Below, one piece after another: positions 1 to 9,932 of a DNA stretch of 64,000 bases; the first letter of the stretch is position 1, and every line of letters starts with the position of its first letter. This DNA comes from Smallanthus sonchifolius (taxonomy: Eukaryota > Streptophyta > Magnoliopsida > Asterales > Asteraceae), in the NCBI GenBank assembly GCA_023525975.1, contig CM042034.1, forward strand, positions 26,376,779-26,440,778. The letters are read 5' to 3'. The notes under the pieces are model-generated. The model was given only the letters and a program-made list of their open reading frames with translations. It ran no database searches and was not told the DNA's origin. Both the position numbers and the translations under genes were made by a program.

Positions 1-299
1 CTTTTGAAAATCTTAAACTTGTCAAAAAATTATGAGATTTGATTTTCTGGATTCTAGACTTTAAACACTACATTTTAGACTTCAAAAGAAAGAGGTTTAA
101 AGCAGATATGATGGTCCAAAGTCATTAAAGAATTGAACAATGAAAATAGATGGCGAGTGCCCAATCGAATTGATCGGGTCATGTAGGAACAAGGTTCAAG
201 TCTACCGGTTTGTTAGGATGCCTCAGGACTAATGGTTCAGTCCTGAAACAGATTCTTCATAAAAGCTTGGTTTTTAGGGTTTTTAGATGACTAAACATT

Positions 300-827
300 A
301 AAATAAGTAATAATAAGCCATTAGAAACTTATTTCTTAAGGACACGTGTCACTTCCTCAGCCTTCCTCATTTCTATTTTTTCTGCTTAAACTTAATACAA
401 TTAATAATGTTGTAATTTAATCTATTTAAAGAGATTTCTAAAATATTAAAGAAAATTGACTCCATTTGTATTAGAGAAAAATTGACTTACGAAAGTTGTT
501 TATATTGGTTCCATTTATATTAGAGGGATTCCTAAAATATTAAAGAAAAATTGACTTACGAAAACAATATCTGATTTCAAAAATATTTAACACAGATTGT
601 CAATCAGTAATAATTATTATTCATACAATTTAATTTTTTTGGTTATTTTTGGTCAATGCGAAAGTTCTAAAAAATAAAAACGTGTGACCCAATTTTTATT
701 AAAATAAAAAAGAAAAGTCAACTAATTATTCATACAGTTTGTAATTTGTTTAATTTATATACATAGTTTATCATTTATTATTTTTTTATATTTTCAACCC
801 AGTGTAATACACGGGTAACTAACCTAG
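300..827 (+). mobile_element. Degenerate non-autonomous Helitron, 3' end preserved
   Basis: The stretch ends in a hairpin (GTGTAATACAC core) followed by CTAG and a host T at 828, which is the Helitron 3' signature. A CACGTGTC motif at 343-350 matches the subterminal motif of the better preserved Helitrons in this window. No TC start is visible, so the left limit is approximate. No coding sequence is present; the rest is AT-rich. Confidence 0.4.
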
Positions 828-1149
828 TAAGTTATATAACAGAAAATATTCATAGTTATGATAGGGTTAAGAATCAAAAATGAGAAATATTACATGAAAT
901 GAATGTAGGTGATTATTAATCAACGGTTATGAAGTAAATGATACGCATTAAGTTCAAGTTCACTTTTTAATAGCACTATCCGTGCATGATATAAGTATAA
1001 GTTTGCTCACCAATAGCACTACCCGTGCATGATATGAGTATGATATAGATATAAGTTGAAGAAATGAATCACATTACATATGAAATGCTATGATACGATT
1101 ATGATAGGTGCAAATTCTCATGAGATGAGTCAAGTTGTGTAAATCCATG
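828..1149. other. AT-rich gap, no gene seen
   Basis: No gene is supported. A unit of roughly 50 bp containing TAGCACTACCCGTGCATGAT is imperfectly repeated in tandem at about 970-1040. Confidence 0.5.
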
Positions 1150-2040
1150 ATTATTTAATTTCATTACAAGTAATGATAAAATCGGAGATGTTACAGACCA
1201 TGTATAGTTGTTATCATCCGGCCCGTTCCTACTGTTTACGGTTCTGAATGGGCTGTGTTGTATCGGCCCATCAACTGCACCCACAATATTGCCCCAATAA
1301 ACGGTAAACATACCCGGTTTTTTACTCCCTTCGTTGTAATCTGTTTTGGCCCGATTCCACCCTTCTTTTTCATTGAACTCTACATCCGACTCACGATAAT
1401 TTTCCGCTTTCGTGGGTCGAAAAACTTGTATGCCTTAGAACCTGACTCGGTCCCTAGGTGAATTAAGCATCTTGAATGATCATCGAGCTTCTTTAAGTGG
1501 TTACCTTCGATCTTTGCTTAAGCAATGCACCCACAAACCCGGTTTCGTCTCTCGACCACACCGGTAATGTGTAGGGTGCGGTTAAATTTCTTGCCACTCC
1601 ATCGTTTTCACAAAACCTATTTAGTTCATGTGAAGTGAACTCTCCTCCCCTATCGGTTTGTATGGTTTTGATTAAGCACCTGGTTTCTTATTCGACCATT
1701 GCCTTGAAACTTTTAACTATCTCGGAAGCTCCGCTTTTTTCCTTCAACAAAGCAACGGCTTTCTCATCTCTTTTCCCACAATACATAATTTACACCATTT
1801 GTTCTCTTGTTGAATCTTGGGGAAAGCCGTGACCATTCCCATCGGTGCATTCGTTGTTTGGAAGTTGAGATGACCAAGTCTTGCATTCCGTAACCACAGG
1901 TCTTCATCTACCTTTGATTGTAGGCACACCGAGCTTCCTACATTTAGTTTGATCTTGTAGAGACGGTTCTTGTTTCTCGTGACCTTCATGAACAATGCCT
2001 CGGTTTTGTCATGCATGCAGTCGAGATGAAAAGAGGCCAA
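1150..2040 (-). pseudogene. Ty1/copia pol fragment (GAG-pre-integrase and integrase)
   Basis: Read on the minus strand, 2040 to about 1740 encodes the copia GAG-pre-integrase domain (LYKIKLNV, then LWLRNARLGHLNFQT and a WCKLC zinc-type motif). Lower coordinates give integrase pieces: KEKSGASEIVKSFKAMVE, TDRGGEFTS and ENDGVARNLTAPYTLP, and near 1400 the post-integrase FDPRKRKIIVSRDV motif. A stop interrupts the integrase near 1697, the segment just upstream of 2040 has a stop, and the integrase C-terminal part is deleted. This is a decayed fragment with no RT or LTR of its own. A closely related fragment lies at 63360-63631. Confidence 0.8.
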
Positions 2041-3587
2041 ACTAACTTAATCGCCTACCACTACGTTCTGAAAATGAAAATGAAAATATTGTTCGGCTTG
2101 GTAGATGTCACACCCAGACCCGGGCACCCGAGACATTACCAAGCTGTGACATCGATTGTTACCAGTGTCACCTGTTTTGATTTTAGAGTTCGTATTTATG
2201 CAGTGAAAATCGTTTTTCAAAGGTGTTGGAGCACGTATGTGTGATAAACATTCGGGATATTGTCTCTGCTTTTGTAACTGTTCTTTTGTACTTGTATTTT
2301 GTATTTAGTCTTTGTATGTACTCGTTATCGAGTTGTAATCGTGTTTGTAAGTATTTGGTCTTGTAATAGTCGTTTGTGTAAATGTTAAGTGTTGTGCGCA
2401 CTTAGCAAGTGCACAGGTTATGAAACCTGCGTACTTAGCAAGTGCGCATGTCACATGTCTGTTAGTACATATAGCCGTGTGTTATAGTTGACAAGTACGC
2501 TCTCATTGTAACTCTTGTAATCGGATGTGATTGATAATAGACGAAATTTTAAAGTGACTCTTGTTTGTTGTCGATTTACTTGTTGTGTTTTGATTCTCCA
2601 CCTAGACACTCTCATTGTAACTGTTTGACTAGTCACACACTTTCACGATACGATCCGAGACACCCGGGGACCTACAAAAGGATCGTTTCTTTCATAAATC
2701 ACAACCTCGAAGGTTGGCTTGTAAATACAAGAATCTTGTCATGCGGACAAAGATCTTTTATTTAAATACTTGTATTTAACAAACCAACTAGTTTTGATAC
2801 ACTGATTCCGAAATCAAAATCCCTAACCACAATCGGTAATTTCTACAGGGAAGGTAAATGCCTAGGGATCATAATCATTAGGGCAGCTAGCCTTGAAATC
2901 TTTTATCGAGGACCTTCCTGTGCTTAAGTATTCTTTTCCACCATGGCACGAACCTATAAATATCTTTGGCTGTTCCCAAGTCTAGATGTGTAGTCTGACC
3001 CAGTAACCACAAAACTTACAACCGCCTTCAGGACTAAGCTAGTCCTTTCAGGCGTTGTTTAGTTTAGTCCTTTCTTGAAAACATGTGAAAATAAACGTTA
3101 GCGAAAAGCCGATGAATACTTTATGACACGAAAATCCTTTATCAAACGGCAAAACATTTGATCAAATAATTTAATCATATCTTTCGAAGGGAGACAGTAA
3201 ACACATTACTCCGTCCCTTTATGGTTCGTATACATTGGTCACATACTCGAGGGATACATGGACTTGTTGATCCCCTGTTTTACACAATCACTAGACTTAA
3301 TATGTGCCAACCCTGTCCAGCCGTATATTCCCGGACAAGTATAAACATTTGATCAAACTTTACGTATACATTTCAGTGTGTAACAAGTCACCCCTGGGGT
3401 TATATCCATAGCCAACCCCACAATGCGGTACACATTAAGCATTTAATTTCGTGTTTAACCCTTTTCGTAAACGTAAATGGTTTAACCATCCCGTCAGGGT
3501 AGCAGAGGGAAGCTCGGGATCAGTGGGATGAGAGAAAATTCAGAGTTCTTGGGAGTTTTGGTGTGAAAATGAACATGGTGGAAGCCT

Positions 3588-3597
3588 CTATTTATAG
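3588..3597 (-). promoter_or_regulatory. TATA box of minus-strand LTR
   Basis: CTATAAATAG on the minus strand, a near-perfect plant TATA box. The TAGCGGACCGT array begins about 40 bp upstream in the direction of transcription, as expected for a U3 region. Confidence 0.45.
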
Positions 3598-3637
3598 TCT
3601 TGTCTTGGTCCCGTAGTGGACTGTTAACCAGGCAGCT

Positions 3638-3960
3638 GGCGGTCCGCTACCACCCCATATTTTCGCATGTGTGACATGTGGCAGCACAGCAGTGCAGGGG
3701 CACCACGTCCATAGCGGACCGTGTGGGCATGCCTTAGCGGTCCGCTGAGAACCACGCGCCAGTAGGGTTGACACATACCCTACGCATGTCGTTGACACAT
3801 GACGCGTGCAAAAGCTGGCTCGATAGACCCGTAGCGGACCGTAAGCCACAACCCAGTCTGTCCACCTGCCACTCCGCCCCTTAGCGGACCATTACGCCCG
3901 TAATAGCAGTCCATCAGGATACTAACGATTGAATTCCCTTAACCCCAACAGCGGACCGTT
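3638..3960. repeat. Array of TAGCGGACCGT / inverse motifs in LTR U3
   Basis: At least six copies of an 11-bp motif (TAGCGGACCGT or its reverse complement) lie at about 3638, 3712, 3735, 3832, 3882 and 3950. The surroundings are unusually GC-rich for this window. The copies are in both orientations, unevenly spaced, and lie 40-360 bp upstream of the minus-strand TATA box. That position suggests binding sites in an LTR promoter; this is inference. Confidence 0.6.
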
Positions 3961-4152
3961 AGCCTGTGGGTAACAGTCTGTCACCTTATGTTTTTTTAGC
4001 TTTCTTTTTATTTTCTCCCTTATCTTTTGGCTTTTAACGGTTTCGTTCCTTATGTCAACCCTTGGCATAATTGGGACGATATTTTGGCAAGTGATACTGT
4101 AAATCCACCTCGTAGGATCATCACCACTGAACCGGGGAAAATGAAGCTTTAA

Positions 4153-4360
4153 TTAGGGTTTCACCTCACCGTCGGTCACGATCACTCCCCCATGGGAACT
4201 CGAAGCACCGGCCGGACCCTTCTCTTTGAGGGATTGAACTTCTGTCATCAACCGCTCGAACATAGCTATGAATTTTTTGAAGTTTTCATGTGTTTCTTGT
4301 TGAAATTGTTCAATAGATTTTTTTCCGAGTTTCAATTAGATCAAGGCCGCTCTAATAGCA
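4153..4360 (-). pseudogene. Possible retrotransposon gag leader remnant
   Basis: A 60-residue minus-strand frame (4335-4153) is rich in charged and helical residues (KSIEQFQQE...AMFERLMTEVQSLKEKG) and resembles the N-terminal leader of gypsy polyproteins. Just upstream, 4349-4360 reads TGCTATTAGAGC on the minus strand, a decayed match to the initiator-tRNA primer binding site. A stop separates the two. The assignment is weak and no domain motif confirms it. Confidence 0.25.
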
Positions 4361-4361
4361 C

Positions 4362-5476
4362 TGATGTGGCTATTAGGTCATTTTTTTTTCTACGCCTGCC
4401 AACACATCTAGATCCAATCCAGGTGTCCTTTCCTTTACCAATCGCTTCACCCCACTTTGATTACTTTTTTATGAATTTGTTCTCTATAAATACGTCTAAT
4501 CTGAGTTGATAAAACCAAAATGAAAAGTTTATTAAATATAACATCATTTTCAGGTATTCTTAAGTCTTCAAAGTGAAGACATCAAATTTCAAATGTGGCT
4601 TGTTAGAAATGACTTTTAAAATGGGGGAAAACATCAATTTTCAATTGTGGCTTGTTAGAATGAAATTTTAGTAAAAGAGTTTACTCACTTTTTTCACACA
4701 CGACTATTATTGATTGACCAATTATTTAATTCGTTTAAGAAAAAAACGGACCATCAATTCCTATTTATGATAAAATTATAAAATGATAGGCTTTGTTATT
4801 TAAAGAGGTAGAATATACATGAATAGTCAAAATTTTTATGCACACGTTATGAAAGAAATAGGTTGAGACTATCACCACTTCGTAATGAGTAAGATGTATC
4901 TAATTTACGTAATTATGTTGATGAAAATAAACTTAATGAATTTTACGTTAAACATGAGGATTAGATAATGATTCAAGTCGCAACTTTAATAAAATAAATC
5001 TGTAATTGTACTATTAAACAAATGAGTATCATTGATTGTTACCGACAGATAACATCCATCAGTGATTACCGATGGAACTCCAATGGATAGTGCTTCCCCT
5101 TTTTAATCTACTGCAAATTGCCGACGACTCACCGGCAGAATAATTAACAATGTTCAATCCGACAAATACCTACAGAATTATTTAGAGTGAACGGTAAAGT
5201 TTCATCGTTTTCAGAAGGAAATGTTTGTGACCGAATATTCACCGGTGATTTGTCACTAAATTTGAGGATAAGATTTTGGATTAGATTGCCGCCTATACTT
5301 TTCAGTCGTTTGCCGGTGTGGGCCCATTTGCGAGAGAATGTCCATCGGTAACACTTTTTATAAGTACCAACATCAAGCTTTCTATAAATGTAAACATAAC
5401 ATAGGGTAAACCTCTAGTATTTCAAATCAAGCCTTAAAATGACAACCTACCTATATTTCAAATTAGGTTAAAGCTC
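4362..5476. other. No gene recognised
   Basis: AT-rich sequence without a supported gene. 5035-5350 contains several short copies of a CCGACRG / CATCGG-like motif in both orientations, which may be the subterminal region of a DNA transposon, but no terminal repeats were found. Confidence 0.4.
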
Positions 5477-5615
5477 ATAATTTAAATGGTTTGAATAAAT
5501 ACAACTTGTTATAAAACTAAATTTTCTATGAGTATTTGTATGTTTGATGTTATTAGTCATCTGTGAAATAAGAAATAATTAAAATTTTCTTATGATTTAA
5601 TATTTTTTAATAAAA

Positions 5616-6038
5616 TCTATACTATATAATAAATAAAGGTTTTTGTATGCCACGTGTCGTCACCATATTCAATCTCATCAATATTTTCCCGCCTCTCTCT
5701 CTTATTAAATGCACTCATATCTTTTAATAAATTACTAATTATACTAATAAAACACATTTATTTTTAATTATCCTTTATTATAAAAAAAAAACTTTGAAAC
5801 CTAATTATATAATTTTTATTTTCAATCAAATAGTAAATGAAAGTCAAATTACATTAAATAGTAATTGACGTATTCCCGAAACCCAATTATATATTATTTT
5901 TTACATATTTTGAATTTTGTTTTATATCCTTAGTATACAGTAATACATTTTTACACCTGTAAAATACATAAACAAAACTTGAGAAATTTATGTATTGATG
6001 TTTTTCACTCGTGTGTATTACAAGGGGGGCTAAGCTAG
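5616..6038 (+). mobile_element. Non-autonomous Helitron (copy 1, upstream member of pair)
   Basis: Starts with TCTATACTAT after a host A, has the subterminal CCACGTGTC motif, and ends in a degraded hairpin (CGTGTATTACAAGG) followed by CTAG. The next base, T6039, is also the first base of the following Helitron. No coding capacity. Confidence 0.75.
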
Positions 6039-6331
6039 TCTTTATTCTAATAAATGATTCCAACTAATGCCACATGTCATCACCATGTTTTTTCTTACCA
6101 AAACCTTATCATTTTCTCTATTTTAATTAAGTTTGAATTTTGAAATTTAATTATGTTAATATTTTTATTTTTCAAAAAAGATAATATAAATTTTGAATTC
6201 TAATTATTACTTAATTAAGGAAACAAAGAATTTTATTTCTTTTTTATACATTATTTTAAATTTTTTTACACATTATTATACTTTCATTTTTTTATAAACA
6301 ACCCCATGTAATACATGGGTATATAACCTAG
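6039..6331 (+). mobile_element. Non-autonomous Helitron (copy 1, downstream member of pair)
   Basis: Begins TCTTTATTCTAATAAATG, carries a CCACATGTCATC motif, and ends with the hairpin CCATGTAATACATGG and CTAG before T6332. It abuts the preceding Helitron with no spacer, as expected if that element inserted between the host A and this element's first T. Confidence 0.7.
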
Positions 6332-6488
6332 TATTAGAATATATGTTAGATATTTAATTATTTAACATCATCATTATTTAATAGGAGAGAAAGGCGAAAA
6401 ATAAAAATCTAGATTTTATCAGAAGTCGACACGTAGCAAGTATGGTTATTCATTTATTATAATATAGGTTAGAAACCATGTATATTAT

Positions 6489-7338
6489 TAGGGGTGAGCA
6501 TATAACCGAATTAACCGAACCGTAACCGAATTAACCGATCCGAATTAACCGAACCGACCAATTAACCGACGGTTCGGTTAAGCCATAACCGATTAACCGA
6601 AAATTATGGGTCGGTTTTGGTTTTGGTGTGTGGTATAACCGAATTAACCGAACCGATTATACATTTAGCTAATCAAAATTTGTTATACATATATCCATTC
6701 AAAACATATTATTCAAACAATTATCATGGTCTAATTAACATCGCCAACTTCTTCTCTTGCTTGTTAAATGTTGAACGAACTTATCATACATATTTGATGT
6801 TTAATATGATTTGGTAGTAGTGTTTAATATCAATTTGTTCATTGTGAAATTAAAAACAGTTAGAAGTTGTAAGATTATTTGGAAGTAGTATTTAATATCA
6901 TTTGTTGAGTTGGAACCCCGAAGGAAGTGGGATTCCTCTTCGTGTTATTTCCTACTATTGCACTGCAAATTAAGTTATTATCTTTAAACTTGGAACTAGC
7001 AGTTATAATTTTATCTAAAGTCTATCTTCATACAAAACATAGCACTGTGAATTTTATTAGAATTTGATATAGAACCTTACTAACTTGGTTTTTTTGGACA
7101 ATTGGTAGAATAATCTAATTATAAATTACCCTCTTTATGACGAGTTTAATTTTTTTTTTTGCTATAGCGGTTAATTAACCGAATTAACCGATAACCGATC
7201 CATAACCGACGGTTAACCGAACCGACCATAACCGAAGTTTCGGTTCGGTTTCGGTTTTGGAAATAGCCATAACCGAAGTTTCGGTTTCGGTTTTGGAAAT
7301 GCCCATAACCGAACCGAACCGAACCGTGCACAGCCCTA
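6489..7338. mobile_element. Non-autonomous hAT element, 850 bp
   Basis: Terminal inverted repeats TAGGGGTGAGCA and (reverse complement of the right end) TAGGGCTGTGCA. A perfect 8-bp target duplication TATATTAT flanks it at 6481-6488 and 7339-7346, diagnostic of the hAT superfamily. The ends are packed with AACCGAA/CGGTTCGG repeats typical of hAT subterminal regions. No transposase frame; the short ORFs inside are repeat translations. Confidence 0.85.
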
Positions 7339-7494
7339 TATATTATACAGGGTGAATAATTTACATGGTTTGAATAAATACAACTTGTTATAAAACTAAA
7401 TTTTCTATGAGTATTTGTATGTTTGATGTTATTAGTCATCTGTGAAATAAGAAATAATTAAAATTTTCTTATGATTTAATATTTTTTAATAAAA

Positions 7495-7915
7495 TCTATA
7501 CTATATAATAAATAAAGGTTTTTGTATGCCACGTGTCGTCACCATATTCAATCTCATCAATACTTTCCCGCCTCTCTCTCTTATTAAATGCACTCATATC
7601 TTTTAATAAATTACTAATTATACTAATAAAACACATTTATTTTTAATTATCCTTTATTATAAAAAAAACTTTGAAACCTAATTATATAATTTTTATTTTC
7701 AATCAAATAGTAAATGAAAGTCAAATTACATTAAATAGTAATTGACGTATTCCCGAAACCCAATTATATATTATTTTTTACATATTTTGAATTTTGTTTT
7801 ATATCCTTAGTATACAGTAATACATTTTTACACCTGTAAAATACATAAACAAAACTTGAGAAATTTATGTATTGATGTTTTTCACTCGTGTGTATTACAC
7901 GGGAGGCTAAGCTAG
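7495..7915 (+). mobile_element. Non-autonomous Helitron (copy 2, upstream member of pair)
   Basis: Duplicate of 5616-6038. The 3' hairpin arm here is better preserved (GTGTATTACACGGG), followed by CTAG and T7916. Confidence 0.8.
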
Positions 7916-8208
7916 TCTTTATTCTAATAAATGATTCCAACTAATGCCACATGTCATCACCATGTTTTTTCTTACCAAAACCTTATCATTTTCTCTATTT
8001 TAATTAAGTTTGAATTTTGAAATTTAATTATGTTAATATTTTTATTTTTCAAAAAAGATAATATAAATTTTGAATTCTAATTATTACTTAATTAAGGAAA
8101 CAAAGAATTTTATTTCTTTTTTATACATTATTTTAAATTTTTTTACACATTATTATACTTTCATTTTTTTATAAACAACCCCATGTAATACATGAGTATA
8201 TAACCTAG
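7916..8208 (+). mobile_element. Non-autonomous Helitron (copy 2, downstream member of pair)
   Basis: Duplicate of 6039-6331; TC start directly after the CTAG of the preceding Helitron, CTAG end at 8205-8208 followed by T. Confidence 0.75.
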
Positions 8209-8365
8209 TATTAGAATATATGTTAGATATTTAATTATTTAACATCATCATTATTTAATAGGAGAGAAAGGCGAAAAATAAAAATCTAGATTTTATCAGA
8301 AGTCGATACGTAGCAAGTATGGTTATTCATTTATTATAATATAGGTTAGAAACCATGTATATTAT

Positions 8366-9932
8366 TCAGGGTGAATAAATACAGTGTTATATATACTTAG
8401 TAATAAATATCTAATATTACATATTATATAATTTTTTAATACAAACTTTAGAAACGTTATATAGTTATTTTTTTAAAATGTTTTATAAAAAGAATGAAAG
8501 AAATGTTCAAATCATAAAAATGTTTTATGAACAAAGTTATTTTTTTAATTAAAAAAATGTTTTATAAAAATCACCTATTATTTAATAGGTGAGAGATGCG
8601 GGAAACGAAAATTATAATTTTTTTTATAAAAACTTGTATCATTAAATAGGAGAGAGAGGCGGGAAATTTTTTTTAAGGATGAAAATGAGAATAACATGTA
8701 GCACCCCAAAACCTTTTTTTATTAGTATGTATAGATATGGTAAATTGTTGTTCGGACGTGGTAAGGATTTGTGAAATGTGTTTAATGATAGTTGGACGGT
8801 AACGAAAGAGCTTTGCTTGGAGGCAAGCAAATGACAACTGTGGGAATGTAATGAGTGGGTGATTGTTTGATGTTTAAAGGGTATAACATCATGTTTTTAT
8901 ATGATTTTTCATTTGGAATATGTTTACTTTGTACGTATATGTTAATTGCAGGTATGTGAAGAAGAATGCATGTTTTGGAGCAAGTTAGAGTGGGAATAAG
9001 CAGTACCCGAGAGTTGGAAAAGTATACAAGGGGATTTGATGTATGATATGCCCAGGTCGGCGTTCCATAAGCCGACGTCACAGAAACTTCCGGATTTGAT
9101 GGACTTGGGCCATATTTAACCTAAACTTTTAGTGTTTTAGAGGATTCTTTAGCTTAGGCGATTTTAGGACGAAAAGAAACGGTCTTGAGGGTTTCGAATC
9201 ATACGTGTTCGTGTTTCAAAGCACATAATCAAGATTTGATGATCCAATGATGATGAGGCAAGGCTAATTCGGTTGTGATCACCTCTGGGTGAATGATTCG
9301 TGTAAGTGAACAAATATAATTGTAGTTCTGTCTAGGTTTGGATTGAGTTTTGTTAACCCTTTTAAGTTATTTGGATTCAATTGTTTGTTCGACTCTTTAA
9401 ATGGTTTGGTTTTATGAAACGTTAATTCAATATTCATCACTTCTTGGTTTCTTTACATCAGGATCGGTTTGATGTTGTCTTAGGTTTTGCAAAGTTAAAC
9501 TAGTATATGTGAATGAAACTAGGTTATATGTTTGTTCATTGAATATTCTCGGAGTGGTCACTCCTTTCTTACATCGGTTTAGAACCAATTAAAGTTTGTT
9601 TGCTATTGCAATTTGCAACAGTTTTATAAGTCAAATCAAAATTCAATTTTACTCTTCCTAATTTTTGAAAATAAATGACCAAACTATTTATTTATAGTGA
9701 AATGACCAATTCACCCTTGCTTGCCCTTGAAGAAAATTTCCAAGAGAACAGTATCAACCAGAAATGAAGCAAAGCCAGTATTCATACAAAACCAATGCCA
9801 TAACAAATTATCAGAAACAAAGATTCTTTTAAGCAAAAAACCACTAAATTTACATCAGACACCATCTTATGAAATGTGTGTTTAAGATTATGATGGTGGT
9901 GATGTACCATGGACTTGAACAAAACCTATAAA
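8366..9932. other. Repeat debris and 3' flank, no gene recognised
   Basis: A minus-strand Helitron 5' end (TCTATACATACTAATA read from 8735) is present without a clear partner end. 9000-9240 has a non-AT-rich stretch that looks like old LTR sequence, without termini. Bases from about 9750 to 9932 are probably the 3' UTR of the neighbouring minus-strand gene. Confidence 0.4.

Larger units (their letters stand above)
2106..3990 (-). mobile_element. LTR-like sequence of a minus-strand gypsy-type element
   Basis: On the minus strand the sequence ends in GGGTGTGACA at 2106, the same 3' terminus used by the two gypsy LTR families at 47391 and 60490. It contains a TATA box at 3588-3597 in the same orientation and a repeat array upstream of it. 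The right limit (LTR start) could not be fixed; about 3990 is an estimate, and no target-site duplication was found. Open frames inside it look like shadows. Confidence 0.4.
5477..8365. repeat. 1.02-kb tandem duplication with hAT insertion at its junction
   Basis: 5477-6488 and 7356-8360 are nearly identical copies (occasional substitutions, a shorter A-run in copy 2). Each carries the same two Helitrons. Without the 850-bp hAT element and its 8-bp duplication, the copies would abut with a period of about 1021 bp. The words around the duplication limits share GAATAAATACA, so microhomology or unequal exchange is a plausible origin. Confidence 0.8.

Noticed and set aside
3592..3849. 85-residue minus-strand ORF
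   Set aside because: Translation of the GC-rich palindrome array in an LTR; no homology-like motifs.
7146..7439. 97-residue minus-strand ORF rich in Asn/Arg/Phe
   Set aside because: It translates the CCGAA-type subterminal repeats of the hAT element.
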